DNA of 64,000 bases, taken from positions 605,084 through 669,083 of the forward strand of contig VXAY01001313.1 of the NCBI GenBank assembly GCA_013399855.1, read 5' to 3'. The notes below the pieces were generated by a model. It was given only the letters and a program-made list of their open reading frames with translations. It was not told the DNA's origin and searched no databases. Source of the DNA: Oxyruncus cristatus. Lineage: Eukaryota; Chordata; Aves; Passeriformes; Cotingidae. The translations under genes were made by a program, and so were the position numbers. Positions 12,501 through 27,500 of this stretch are shown piece by piece; position 1 is the stretch's first letter; every line of letters starts with the position of its first letter.

Positions 12501-15500
12501 CACTGTTGTGCAGGCTGTAGCCTCCAGGAAGAAAAAAGCAATTAGGCAGATAGGGGAAGCAGTGTTTCTGTCTTCCTTCTAAACCCACTTGGGATGCACC
12601 TCATTGACAAAAAGATTGGCCATTTGGTGACAACTATTTCCAACTATTAAAACCTTCCAAATGCTTTTACACAAGCAATTGCTTATGTGAATACTGAACC
12701 TCACATTTTAAGCATGTAATAATCCACCATGCTTTTAACATGGCAATATTCACATGGCACCGTAAGAGCTGTACATCTTATATTGAAAAGGTTATTCTTA
12801 TTCACAGATAATAAACTATTTTCTCCAGAGTGACTCCCAGATCGCAGCTGACCTGGGAAGAGAACCTTCACCTCCTGAAGGACAGTAACCTGCTCAAAAA
12901 GCCTCTGCTTTTCTTTTCAGGGAAGGGTTCATAGCAGGTAAACAACTCCCTGCCCGCACTGTTTCACTGCAAGGGTAATTTCTTTGGGATATCCTGAAAA
13001 AAAGAAAGAAACAAAAACCACCAAACACCTGAAAGATGTCCAGTGTTGCCTTTTAAATCAGGAAATCATTCCTGAGCTGCTCTCAGATGAATTTTCTCTG
13101 CATCACTTCTGTCCATCAGTCTCTCCCAGTATTAAAACTCGCCTCTGGGAAATTAATCACCTGTTGAGCATCTCTGTGAGGTGAACTTCAGCAGTCATTC
13201 TGACAAATTGCTTTTCGTGTCCCAGAAATTGAGCTTAAATAGAAGGATGGGACTCAGAGTGAAACACTCTCTCACTCTCCAGTTCCCATGTAAATGCAGT
13301 GCAGAGCACATTGCACTAATGGCTGGAAGCTCCTAAAAATCCAAACCAATACATCAACTAATTCCAGTCTCCACTGAAAGATTGTGACAAATTTGTACTC
13401 TCAAGTAATTTAATTACAGCAATAAGAGTTTATATTACTGCATTCCAGAGCTTGAAATTTCAGTTTTTACTGCAGTTACTGCCAAGCACTCTGACTGGAT
13501 GTTAGGCCCCTTGATAATTCCCTTCATATTACAACTGTGTTTGTATTTTGCCTCTCCCTTATCTGCCCAAGTATAAGCAAACTGCTGTTCTTCACAGAAA
13601 GCACAGCAAGCTCCGATTAAACACTGGAAAGCCCAAAAATCTTGTTCATATTCTTCCTGCAGAAATGACCAAAGTTCAAATCGCTCTTTTGTAAGTCTAC
13701 TGAGGAGTACAGTGCACATCTGCTGGCTCCTGTGCTACCTAGAACTGGTTCCCTGAAACATTCACCAGTGTCAGCATAAATGTATTTTGTCTTCCCCCGA
13801 GACAACACAAACTAATGGTTTTACAGTTCTATGCAGAAGCAGAACTCATGGCTGTAATGGGCTCACACACCCCCCGGAGCACAGAAAAACTGACAAGCCA
13901 ACCAGAAACAAGATAAAAGGCTCAAGCAAATGTGACTTCAAAAGCTTTCTTGGTTGTCACCTACACTGCACGCAAAGGGGGAGAGTTAATGGATGGGTCT
14001 GGTTTCTGAAGTGGCTCATGTAAATAACTCCAGTAAATGAAGGATTTGCTGCCAGCTGTTGGCACGAGGGATGCTGAGGACCTGTGCGTGTCTAACTGCT
14101 CAGATCCAAGGGAATCGACACGAACTCCCGTGGCCAAGTTTCAAATGCCCTGGGATGGTCTCTTCTGTCCATTTACTTATTGCAAAATAGGGAGGAGTCA
14201 TCTCTGCCCGGGTCAGCTGCTCCAGAAACAAAAGAAATAAACGAACTTGGGATCTGAACACAACTGTTCTTTAATTTTTAAAGTACACAATTATAGGGTT
14301 TGGGGGAATTTTTCTTCAGAACATAAGAAACAGTACACACTGACAGTTTCTCATTGACAGAGAAAGTTAATAAAAAACAGATGGAGCTCATAATACAGAA
14401 ACTGCAATACATGCTGTAATTAATCTGGCATTCCAAACAATAAACACAATGTCAGCAAGAGACTCACTTTAAATCTAAGTCAATTATGGATTGATTGCCT
14501 CAGCAATACATTACAGAAAATATTTACCATTTACACACTTGTATTAGGGTAAGCAATCATTAAACTGCAACAGGTAGTCTGTAGGTTAATTAGGAAGCAC
14601 CTTAGCAGTGAGTACCTAAGGTGAATTGGAGAAAACTTGGAGACCTGTTAAAACTACAAAGATTCTTTCCCTCAATATATTCACAAGCCAAACATCCTAA
14701 ACACAGAAAACAGCAGAATTTTTTCCAGCTTTGCATCTCACCCTAAGGGAAGCAGCCACTCTCCAAAGACTGGATAATTTGCGTGCATGCATTTCTGGTG
14801 CCAAAATAAGCAAAGATTGTCACTCATGGCAAGTTAGAAAAATAACTAGACTAGAAGATACAAAGCCGGGTCCCCTGCCACCCACTGGCAAAACTGGCTG
14901 GGACACCCCAGGATTCACCACTTGCCTTTAAACACCCAGGCACTGCTAATGGCAGAGTACTGGTCGTGAAACAATACAACTACACACGGTTGAGTTTGTG
15001 GCAGGAACTTAAAAACAAACAAACAAGCTCCAATATTTTGCAAAGTCTCACCTGCAAGGAATGTGCCCCCTGCACACACACACACTGCCCCAGCACCGAC
15101 TCTCCCCCCAGCTCTTGCCCACATCTCTCCCCTGCCAGCAGAGGAGAACAGAACAGCAAAGGACACCACTTGCAGATACAGGTACAGGAACTGCAGTTTG
15201 GGCATTCAAATCTAAGTCACCAGATGTTCATTTTCAGCTGCTGCTGATGTTGGCAATGAGCTCAGTTAAAGTTTTATTTATGAGAATGACAAAAGGGGAA
15301 GAGGCAGAAAATATGCAAAAAATATCCCTCTCTACCATTGTAGACTGGGGGGAGAGAAAAAAAAAAAGAGGCAGTTTCTTAAAATGTCTTCCTTTGGACT
15401 GATATACTACTTACATAGCTAAGTAGTAATTTTTAATATAATGAGTCAGCTGATTAAAAGCATAATCAATTTTGTCATAAGCTTACCTTTGTCAGACGTT

Positions 15501-18500
15501 TTACCAATAATTCATGCTACAAGTGGCCTTCTCTATAGTAATTACTTTTGGTTTATTTTTTTTTTCCAAACCCCTCACTCTGGAATCAACTCCATCTTTA
15601 CTTACAGAATCCAGAAGTCTGCTCCCCTCCCTAGTGCATCCATGTGCACCACTGTGGTTTTCCTAAAGGGATTTTTTTCTTGCAGCATCTCTCAGTAAGC
15701 ATCTGAATTGGGATCAATTCTTTTTTTAAGAAGTCTCAGAAGTGAAGGACTAAGCTCTTACAGGTGGTTATTTAAGCCACCTTTGTGGCAGGATCCAGTG
15801 TATCGGAGCACTGTTGACAGCTATTTAATCCGTCCTGAAAAATCTCCACTAGCAGGGACTCCAAAGCCTATGCAACTTACTGCAGTTATTATCTTTGTCC
15901 TCCAAGAGGAATCTCTAAGACAAATGTTTGCTTATAATCCTGACCTAAATAGACACTGATAGCAATCACCTCTTTCCTGTGCTCACATAGCCTTTTTGTT
16001 AGTTATATATAACATTACTTTTTTTAAAATTTTCCCAATTTGTGTTTTCAAGCATCTCCTTTGCTTTCCCCTGGATTGTCTCCAAACTGAGAATCAGCAC
16101 TGGTAACTGGTATGATTTCACAGATGAAACCCCAGCAATACCAAGTTGCACAAGACAGATATTCCTATATGTTATTTACAACCCAGTCTGCTTTATTCTG
16201 GGATATAGCATCACACTGCAGTGCCTGTTTCCTCTGTTGTACACCATGAAGTTTAAACCCCTTGAATACTGGGCACCTGAGGTTTCTTCTCCAAGCAGCC
16301 TGTATTGAGTTGCCATTACCGAGTTGTCACTCATTTTCCATTGTTTCTTCAATTTGTTTTGAGTGTAAATCGTGTTCTGTCAACTTGATGCCACTTGCAA
16401 ATTTTACAAACACCTACTATCCCATTAATTAACATTCAATGAAAAAGTTGCACAGTAGGGGACAGAACATGAGAATATCACAGAATGATTTGGGCTGGAA
16501 GGGACCTTACAGATCATCTCATTCCTGACATGGGCAGGGACACCTTCCACTAATCAGGTTGTACAAAAAGTCCCATCCAGCCTGATCTTGAACATTTCCA
16601 GGGATGGGGCATCTACAGCTCCTCTGGGCAACCTAATGTCTATCAGAAAGAAAGATGCTACATTCCAATCACTTTAAGGACAGAAAGTCACTGGACTTTT
16701 CCTTAAGTTTCAGACAAATCTCCTGCAAGCAGAAAACAAACCAACAAATACTGCACCCAAGTAGCCGCTTTCTGTGGGTACTTTCCACTCACTCTGACAG
16801 TTCAGATTTCTTTGAAGTGACCCAATCTACACCTACAAGCAAGTCAATTCACCTCTGTAATCCTCCACATGGCCGTACCCAGAGGCAGAAGGGCTAACAT
16901 GAGCTTAGCTACTCACTACCCTCATTACCAGAGAAACAGGAGAGGAGAACTATAGACAGGAATGCATTTTGCACATGTACAGCTTCACAGAACTACAGAT
17001 TTCCTGCTAGAAATCTCAGTGGGAGCTGTTGGGCATCCGAGTATTTTAAGCAAGTTCCACAAAACATTTTCGAGAAGCCCAACATTTTCTCAGCTTACTT
17101 TCTTGGCTATTGCTCTCCTCCAGTGTTGCGAAATCACGAAGTTTACATTATTTGACGCTGCACTGGACACAAATCCAATAAGCTGGATGAAAGTTGCACT
17201 CAAAATTAATCCTTTTTATTGCCGTCCTGGTTCACTTGCACACATTCTGATTCTGTTTTGTGATTTTTTTTTTTGGTAGAAATTGCCAATATCCTCAACT
17301 CCCATGGCCGAGAAACTAATGTTTTACATTCCCGGTATTCTAAATCATACTTGTGTTTTGATGCAAGAAAAAGAGACATCTGTTAAATGTTTAACCAATT
17401 GCAATTGCAGTCATCAAAAAAAAAAAAGGCATCTTTATGGAAGCTGCACGCAGACATTAGGTGAGAAAAGTGACATGTTAGGTATTTAATCACTGGTCTA
17501 GGACAGGAATGGAAGTGCACATCAATACAGCGGTGCCGACCAGTTTTCACCCAGGATATTCATCAAGGAAGAACCTCAGAATTGTGTGTAACTTCCAAGA
17601 CCAGGACGTGTATTTGAAGTTCACGAACACCTATGAGCCCAGGGCTGGAATCCCCCTCTCCACTTTTTCGTACACACATTTTCACCCGGTCCTGCTGTGA
17701 CACCTTCCTCTTTCCACCTCCCATCTGTCTTCCCACTATCTTTACACCATCTTTGTCATTAACTCCTTACTATTCTATTCCTTCAAATCCTCATTTCTTT
17801 AAGACTCCCACTCTAACCTCACCTTTCCTGCCATTCGTTGGCTGAACCAGATCTACCTCTTTCCAACTGCCTTCAATTTCTTCATCAGCCTCTCATTTCC
17901 TTTCTGTGTCTCTCACTTCCCCCATTTCACTTCATTCCCAGCTTTTTCCTTTCCCACTGCTTTCCTCCCATTAAAAAGAGCTCGTTTGCCCTTTTCCTTT
18001 GACAGGAGTTAATCCAGGGAGCACACGTTGCCAACAGTCCTCGGTTGGTGAACGCTGCCAGATGGTGTTGGTCTCAAACCAAACCAATCCCACAGCCCCA
18101 GTGCTGCCACAACTACCAGTTATCAACCAGCATTTGCCATGAAATAACATTTTCTAAGTGCTAGAAATCTGGGGGGGGAGGGGAGGAAGTCACAGGAACA
18201 CTAGTTATGCCCTAGATTTTGTTCTCTTTAGATCTGACCTGCTTTACAGGAAATGTAAGTCTTGCCAAATAATCGAGGAATGAAATGACTAGCACAGTTC
18301 ATACAAAGTTAAGTTTGTAGAGATGAAAAGCTTAAATTATAGCTATTTTTTTTCAGATATTCCCTCCTACTGGTACTCCAAAATATCATGTGATTCAAAT
18401 TATAGTTTCCAGAGGAAGTAATTAAAGATACTAGAACTTCTATCAATGACGGTTTTGTATGTTTGCACTCGATCTTTGGCACAGAGTCTATATTTAGAAT

Positions 18501-21500
18501 GCAAACTATAAGGGATGTTTGAAACCAAAGCAATTACAACCCCACCCCCCACCCCCGAATTTCATTTATAATGTGGGATTGGCAGAGATAGGATAACACT
18601 CACATACACTGCAATTCGAGACAGTTGATAGGATTTGCATGGGTCTGGAGACAGGAATGCAGTCCCCAGCCCTTCCTGCAAGTGCTGCTGTCCACAGGAA
18701 AGCTGGAGGCACCAGGTGAGACACTGTCTCTCTTAGGGCAGGATTGGTCTTTGGAAGGCACCTACAGAAATACTGTATCAAGAAACCCGAGAAAGACTAT
18801 ACGGATTTTTTTTGTCAGCTACAGAATATCACAACTAAGTTATTATTCCTTCAAAGTAGCGTTCTCCCAGTAATATCTGTGGGCATATGATTTTTTTCCT
18901 CCAAGCTGCGACAAGACCCTGAAGTAGGTTTCTGCTGCACATCCGAGTTTCTCTGTGCTTTTGAAAGCTGGAAAGTTCTGGCCTCCTCCACTCAAGCCAT
19001 TTTAGTTGCCAATCAAAACCAAAATTTAAATCATATTTAGTAACCTAACACATCAGTGCCATTCCCTGACCAATGCTTAATGTATAACTGAGGTGCTTAA
19101 ACTGGCACACTCAGTTCTTTGTGTTAGTGTCAAATGTTTGCATACAACCACATTAAACTGGCATCAAGGACTTCTCAACATCCCTTGAAACCTTCAAACC
19201 ATGGTGATTTAAACACAGGGAAACAGGATATATTTATTATATTTAAAAAATGGTGAAACATGACACTTGATCTTTCTCCTGATGATGCGGGATGTTACGA
19301 ATTTTCACAATCTTATTTCCTTTGAAAATGCATATTTGATTTACAACAGCCCAAGATGAAGCCAGATGAACCAGTTTTAAGCAATTCAGAGGACACAAAT
19401 TAGAACCCATCATAATTAGAGAAAGGAATAAAATAATCGAGCGAGTACTTAATCTTTAAAGAACTTTCCAAACAAAGATATTCTGCATTTCAGATTAACT
19501 ATTCAATGTTGTTTTACCTACATTGCATGATTAAAAAAAAGAGCTATATAAGATGCCCCATTTATCAAGTCAATTAATTTTTACCTATGGGGAAACGCAA
19601 AATAGCATTAGTTTTGCTGTAGAAAGGTCAAGCACAAAAATAAGTTTAATGCCATTCTAAGGAACAGAAAAAACTTTGAGTTTACTTGATCTTGTACCAG
19701 ATCTGACTGAAATTTTATTTTATGAAGCAACTGCAGAGATAATTTCTTATCTTCCCACCCCCCAAATCCTGTCAGCATTTTCAAGAAACATTACAGAGCA
19801 CGCTTTATCTCCTGGCACGAGTGAGTTTCAATTCCATTACAGAAACATATGTGCAATTCAGCTACTTCTAAGGTATGAGAACAGTTTTTTTTAAAAAACA
19901 ATCTACTTATATGCCCAGTTATCAGCTGGACAATTGCATAACAGGGTGAATCTTTTTTCCTGGTTTTAGTGAGGTCAAATAAAATCTGCTAAGGAATTTT
20001 GCTGCCCACAGGGAGAGCTGACACAGAATACCCAAACCAGTGGTTCTGTTGTCATGGGCACCAAAAGGAAAAGGCATCTAAATGCCAAGATTTTTGAGAA
20101 AACCTTCAGTGAGCTGGTGCAAAGTCAGACCCACAAGTTTATACCTTGGGAACCAAAACCAAAGAGCGTTAGGAAAAAATCTGCTGACAAAAGAGCCCTG
20201 GCCCCAATACAGCGGTGGCCCCAAATGCCCCCTCCGGTTGTGGGCTGGACACCAGGGCATGCCAGGCTGGAGGGCTGGGCTGCCTAGCAGGTAGCTATGG
20301 AGGCAGAGGCACAGCCCGTAGGCACGCAGCAAGGCAAGGCAGATAAGACCACAACTGTGCTGTCTACCAGCTCTGGAAACAGTTCTGCCTCCCCTGGTTT
20401 TGTTTCTAACAAAAGCAGTTACTGCTCTTGCCTCCCCGCGTGCTTGGAAAATGCACGAGGTGCACCTTTATGGTTACTCACAACTTGTGGGATAAGGCTG
20501 TCCTAGGGGGATGTGATAAAACACTACTGTGCCTACTGCTGTTACAAGAGGTTGTCTCAGACTGATGCACTAGGATCCTGTTTCCACTTAGAGATTGGGA
20601 AAGGCACATGAAGTGGCTTCAAAGGCTCATCTTTCTGCTGCCCTCTGAGCATGCAGATGCAGAGCTCCCCTCCTGAGGGAAAAGATGCCCACAGCAGAGG
20701 CATCAAATCACCACCTCCACTCACCTTACTGGATCAGTTCCTCACAGAGCACTGTCTCCTTGCCTGGAAAGGTGGGGATCCACACCAACAAGGGAAGGCA
20801 CCCAACAGCCCTGTGAGAGCCTAAACCCATCCTTGGACCAGCAGCAGCAACAGAGCTGCTGGCACAGGCCCAGCTGGTGCACAGTACATTGCTTTCCCTG
20901 TAAGAAGCAGCATGACACTGGGTAATTTGAGCCTCTACTTCCATTGATCTGCACACTGAAATCAATGCTGAGAGTAAATAAATTAAAACTGGATCATGAA
21001 CCAATACAGAAGTTACCTCCGTTATTGTTCAGGAAAGGACATCACTCCGTAGGTTTTTGGTTCCTACCAAGAGTTAGGGTCCAGCCTTGCAGGACAGTTG
21101 GCACAATTTTCAAAAATATCTTAGTGGAAGAGAAGCTCAAGTTCATGAAAAAATTCCACAAACCACTGCAGGTCTCCAAGGACCTGATTAATTTTCCCTA
21201 CCAACTTTTTTTAATTTGGAGCTTAAGGCTCTAAGCCAATTAAGTGGCTATTCATAGCACTGAATTTAAGGTAAGAAAATTAGTTGATAATATCCTACAT
21301 TCATTCTCTTCCATTCTATCAGTTTGTTTTGTGGGTTTTTTTGGTTGTGTGTTTTTTTTTTTTTCTCCACAGAATTACTGTAACTAGAAACAGGGCACAG
21401 AGATGAAAGCAGATCAAGAGCAGGAGCTGACCAAAACTATGAAAAACTACTTTTACTTGTTTCATTAAGAAGCCCGAACCAGTTGTTAGTTCTGTGATGC

Positions 21501-24500
21501 TGTGTGGTGCTGTCAGGTGGGGCTGACTCAGCATTTAAGACTTATGTGCAAAAATAAAACTCAATGAATTATTACATTTACAGAAACATAAAACTACCCA
21601 TTCCTTTTACAGTAATTTATGGTAAAGGGTATTTTTCTTTAGGATTGATAAATCAGTGACACAGATAAGTACTGGGAAGCATAATAAGCAATTCCAGCAC
21701 ATAAAGTTCTGTTTTACATAATTCATTACATTATTTTGATGCAGTTTTAGAGGTTCTATATGGCTATGAATTAAGAGATGGCAATTTTAGAAGTGAGTGA
21801 AACTATAGGAGGACTTGCAAAACATTTTTATCACACAATTACATGGGCATACTCATTCAAAAAGTAGCAGGATTCACTTTTATATTCAAAAAATTAAGGT
21901 CATATCAGGTGGAATTATGGAAAGCAGCCTTTGTAAGCAAATGTTTCCATGCAACTTCAACCATCTCTGAAATATATGACCTTTAATTTCTTTGGAAAAC
22001 AAACACAGCATTTATTAGTTATCCTTGCTGAGCTTGACAGTTGCACATTTTACTGTAATTCAAATAGAAAAGCTGATCTTGAACTCCCTCATTTGCACAA
22101 ACAGCACACATAGCCAGGTTAACCTGACAGGATCAACTCAAGTTTAACACAGAACCAAAGCACGTTTGATTTTTTTATCTGGTTGTTTTAAAAAATATTT
22201 TATACATGAATTTAAAAAAAACCCCACCAAAACAGAATAACAACAACAGCATCACCCCCGCAAAAAAACACAACACCTTCTTCCCCCCCCAAACAAACAA
22301 AGCCCATAAAAACAAACCATTTCTTCTTACCATTCACTTCTATGAACAATTTCAGAAACAGTTTTATGATATTGTACCATTATTGATAACACAACCACTA
22401 CTGAAAGCAACACTCAGGGACAGAATTTATTACAGAACAGCTCTTGCTGTTTACATCAGTGGGTCTGCATGTCCCTGTATTGGGTTCTGGGTTGTAGGGA
22501 TGTTGTGGGGTTTATTTGCCTTTTTTGTGGTGAGTTTTTGGCTTCTTGAGGCAGATTTTTTTTAATCCAAAAACCCAAACTAACAGGGAACGACACCTCT
22601 ACGGCTGCAATCAAAATGAAAAGACAAAGATTTTGGAGCTCAGCAAGGATAATTAATAGATGCTGCGTTGCCAATAACTGCAGGTTTTTCCACAATATAG
22701 TTAGTTTCAAATTACTTTTTAATAAAATTAAAATCAAGCATGATATATATGCATTGTGAAAAAGGAAAAAAAAAAAATCTCTTGAGCCCAGAAAAATGAA
22801 ATCATTTAAGGAAAATAATAGAACTAAAAAGCCGTGTTATGGCTGCAATTGTATTAAGTAGGCATAATGTGCATATGTAAAGACTCAGAAAATGAAAACA
22901 CTGAAGGCTTAAAAAATAAAGCAGCCCTAACAGTCATTATTCTAAAGAGAACCAATAGAATCATTCTGGTTGGAAAAGACCTCCAGGGTCATCCAGTCCA
23001 ACTTCTGACTGAACACCACCTTGCGAACTGAACCACAGCACCAAGTGCCACATTAACTTGTTTTCTGAACACTTCCAGGGATGGAGACTCCACCACTCCC
23101 CTGTTCCAAGGCTTAACCACTCTTTCAGTGAAGATACGCACACACACACATATATAGCACATTTAGGAGTTATACAAGACAAAGAAGCAAATGGCCTAAA
23201 CTATTATGCAATTCAGTGACTTTTATTCTTGTTTGACTAAACTCAGACTTGACCAATTTCTCGGGGAACTTTTCAGGTTATATAACTGCACTTTGCAAAC
23301 ATGTCAGCCTCTGAAGTACACCAAGCCACCTGGTATTTAGAAGAAAATTAAGTATGTAACTTAAAGTTTGGTAGCACAGACCAAAGCCCTTTCAGCATTT
23401 CTGCAACCCCAGAGATAATTGAAAGCAGAGAAATCTACTCCTTTCTTTAAGCTTTGCATTTATTACAAAATATCACCAACGCAATGAGACAATCTCCTGA
23501 AGCAAGACTCCAAAACCACTTTATGCCACACAGGCACTTTTATTCTACTCAAAGTTTCTCAACTGCTGCCTCATTAAGTCCATTGCTTTGCTTGGGGCTG
23601 GTTTGGTGGGGTTTTTGGGGTTGAGGGTTTTTGTTGGCTGGGGTTTTTTTTGGGGGGAGAGGGAATCCAGAGCCCTCTAGACACACTAGAAGAGGTTACA
23701 GCACTGTTTAAAGCTCACACCACTCCTACAAAACACTGCTGTGCAGGGTTATTGACTCTCCCATTATCACTGATATTTTATAATAAAATACTGGGTCTGA
23801 ACACTGAGCACTGACAAAGTCACACTTGCATCCATTAACGCACCGGAACAAACAATTTGAGGTGTTACCCATAGGGTTTTTTTGCAGTGTGTTTCACTGA
23901 AATTTCTGTGTGTGAGAGGCAGTCTCTGCTCTGCACAAATGTGGGAGTCAGACCAGTTCCCACACCAAGAGCCACGCTGCGTAACAGGGATGCACTTATG
24001 TTTTAAGAAGTGATGTCACCTCTCCATGGAACACGTGTGTGGGTGATGAAGTGCCCGCACAGGGGACACTAAACTGGCAAGCACAACACTGAGCTGCTCA
24101 CACGTTAACCAGTTGTGCGTTTTACTGTAAGAGATTTAGCGCAGAAAACAGTTTGCGCTCTTTTCAGAGAAAGACCGTGCTGATAAATGGAATTGGGGAA
24201 ACGAAGTATGTTTGAAGAGAAAAAATACATTATTTGAAACGCATAAAATCAGATGTGAGATTGATCAGAAAACCTGTGGCAAAAGAGGAAATAACCTGGC
24301 ACTGTATTTGCACACTTTCATAAGGCTGCACAGCCTGACGCTGCAGCTCTTTCTTCTCTCCCTCCCTATTTCATCTGAAAATATAACCTTCAGCTTTTAT
24401 TACAATACTGGGAAACAACTGAAAGTTGATTTAGAGGTCTGAAGCAACACACATTTTAGCAGCACACATCTTGGTATCTAAGGCAGTAACTCGCATCCAA

Positions 24501-27500
24501 GTTTGGCCTTGAGTTCACCACGCAGTGACATTTCTGTTTTAACAAAAAAAAAAAAAACCAGCCTCTAGCTTTTATCATAATGCTCAAAGTGCTAAACAAC
24601 ACTCCAACAAATGGGAGTGATGTTTTACTAATTTGGCTGAAGTCTCTCTGTAGACTTATTTGCCTCAAATGTAGTATTACAGCTGCATTTTACCTTTGCA
24701 GTTTAAGATCCAAAAAATAAAATCCTGGACCCTGTTTGCAAGATAAGTTTCAAAATGCAAAATTTAAGGAAAAAGTGTGAAACCAAATTGCCAGGCAATG
24801 AATGCCAGCAGTGCCCAGTTCCAATTGCTGCTGCCCTCTTTCCAGTGTCTTTATTACCACTGTGCTTCCTCCTGCTATTCTCCTTGGATATAAGTTTGAC
24901 GTGCTATGTACTTGACTTGAGTTTGAGATTTGCTAATGAAAAATAGCATGTAGTTAATGCTTTGACAGCAGAAACAGGTTTATATTTTAAAAAGTTATTA
25001 AAAAAATGATGAAAGAATAAGTAAAAAGAAAAATCAGGCGAGGAAGAGGTAAAGACACCAAACATGGACTAGATTTTTAATAACCAACTAAAAATGCATC
25101 ATTAATAAGGGAGGAAAAACGAAAACGAGCAAAAAGCAAAACAACCCCCCCAAAAAACAGAAACAGCAAATGAAAGGTGAAATAAAGTAAGAGCAGTTCA
25201 AGAGAGAAGGAAAAGAAATCAGTTGGTAACTTCAACAGATGACATCGATAAAGAGCTGGAGAGGAAGAGTGAAAATATGAGAATAACAGCAAATAAAAAA
25301 GAGTATGAGAATTCCTTTTCAAAAATGAATGGTGAAAGAAACCCCAGAGTTTTCCCTGCTCTGTAAGCTCAATTTCCTTTGCATTTCCCTTTACAGCTTT
25401 TTTAACTTCTCAGAATATTCCCTGCTCCAACTCCCTGAATGACTTCCTGCCTAGAGTCACTGAGTTTTCAGGAGCTGATGTGATTCTTATGCTGGTTGTT
25501 CCCCAAATGCTATTCCAAGGCTGTCTGCACTCTGAGCACACACAAGACCCATAACTTCTTTATGCTTCCTTACTTCCTAAGAACACCTCAACTTACCATG
25601 AAGGCAGTGCTGGTGAGTAAGAAGATGTTCACCTGCTCCCAGTGCATTCAGCATTACAGGTTCATACAGACGTGGTGAAACAGACTGAGGCTACAACCAG
25701 GGTTAAGGCAAATGCACAAGGAACTCGCCCTCTCCAATAATAAAAAAGTTATCCATGCTTAGTTTTAAGCCACCCTGGTCCCCCCATGTGGCAACATAAG
25801 CACTAGTGACAGCACAGCAGAAAGGGCTGGACAAGAAGAACAGGTCAGGTCAGTATTTTGGGAATGGAGAGGGGGGGAAAAGAACCATTAGCTTATGCCT
25901 GTCTGTAAAGTGTTTGTGGAACTACAGCATCTGACCATTTAGGATTTGGCAATCTACTGATACTTTTATACCACTGAGTAAATCTTTAAAAGACAATTAA
26001 CAGCATTCCTAAGGAACAGTAACTATAACAGAATGAAAAAGTCTGCTGAGAGCAGAAGTCACTGTCTCAGTTTGATCTTTAACTCATTTCACTACAGAAG
26101 ACCTCAAACCTCCAGAACAGGAGGTTTTGGTACACCCTGAACTCCATAGTCCCAGTGCAATGCAGAGCAAACTGTGCCAGTGCCCATTCTTTCATTACTG
26201 AGGGACAGGAATCACTCATGAAGTGCTTTTCATTGTTCACTTCCCTCTCTAAAGCCTAATGTTACGGGATTTCTCTGTCAACCTGAACAAATGCTTGGCT
26301 TTAAGATGCTACTGGAAGATTTATATCTGCCTGTGTTTTGTAAACATTTATTTCAAAATACTTTAACCCTCCTCACCCTTCATCACTAGAGCAAGACTGC
26401 AGCATATGGTGTTCATTAAAACCAGGAAATTCCTGCTTGGCTCTTATGAAACCGTTCAGAGTAGATAATTGTTTGTTGGTTTATTTTTAAATTCTAGCTT
26501 TGCAAAGACCCATTTCAGAAACTTCACATTAAACAATAAATTTTAACTGGCAAAATTTTAAACTCTGCATTTGCTAAATCTGGACATTAGTCTTTTGCAG
26601 TAAAAAAAAAAAATCAGAAAATAGTTATCAAGTCTAAATTAATGAATTAGCACTCTGACACTTAATGTGTAGCATTTTGCAATCATCAATTTAAAAGTTG
26701 TAATCCACATAACACAGAAACAATTTAACAACTCACAGGTCATCTACTCTTAGTGCTTCAGCTTCATCATAGCATTTTTTTTTTCCCTACAAGATCACAA
26801 AAGGATTCTGGGTCTTGTGCAGAACTTAATCTTCATAACCCTGCTGAACCTTACTTTCACCTTGTCTGCTAATTTCAATACTTCTGTATTTCAGTTCCAA
26901 AGAGAACATGTAGTCTGTCCTTATTGATTTATTATCAATGGTATCAAAATAAAATAAAAACAACAGGAGTGAGAAAAAAGAGCAACACATTAAGCCCCAA
27001 GTGTTTCATGACAGACTGAACAGCATCACAGAAACAAAAGCAAAACTAGATGTGTTTTCCTCATGATTGCTTTTCCCCTATGCTGGGAGGAGAGCTGTGA
27101 ATGACCAGAGGCCACAACACACACCCACGGGAAGTAAAGCTGCAAAACTGTATGAAAAATCTGGTATCACTTGCTTATGACAGAGAACGGCACAAGGCTG
27201 GGGTACAGGGCTGTCCATCCATCCCCAACTGCTTCTCCCTTGCTGGATGACTCAGGCACTCAGCTCCCAGACAAGGGGACAGGGAAAGAGAGCATGTTTT
27301 AAGTTCAGGTCCCTGGAGGGGACAAATAACAGCCAGTTACTTGCTGCAGCCTCTCCTCTCAATCACAGAATGTCATTAAGTGAAGCTAGAGTGTGTTAAA
27401 AACTTAGAATATTTCCCCCTATATAAACAGCTACTGTAGCTGCCAATGGAAAGTTACAGAATTGCAAACAATTGGTACTAAGTGTAAACAGAACGTGTAA

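Noticed and set aside
20054..20287. Lysine-rich plus-strand frame in the CpG-richer patch of intron 3
   Set aside because: Several overlapping frames on both strands are open in the same GC-rich stretch, so composition explains it; no protein family recognised.
27360..27395. AATCACAGAATGTCATTAAG as a possible fourth CR1 end
   Set aside because: Only about 12 bp resemble CR1 and the following sequence does not match, so it is not called.
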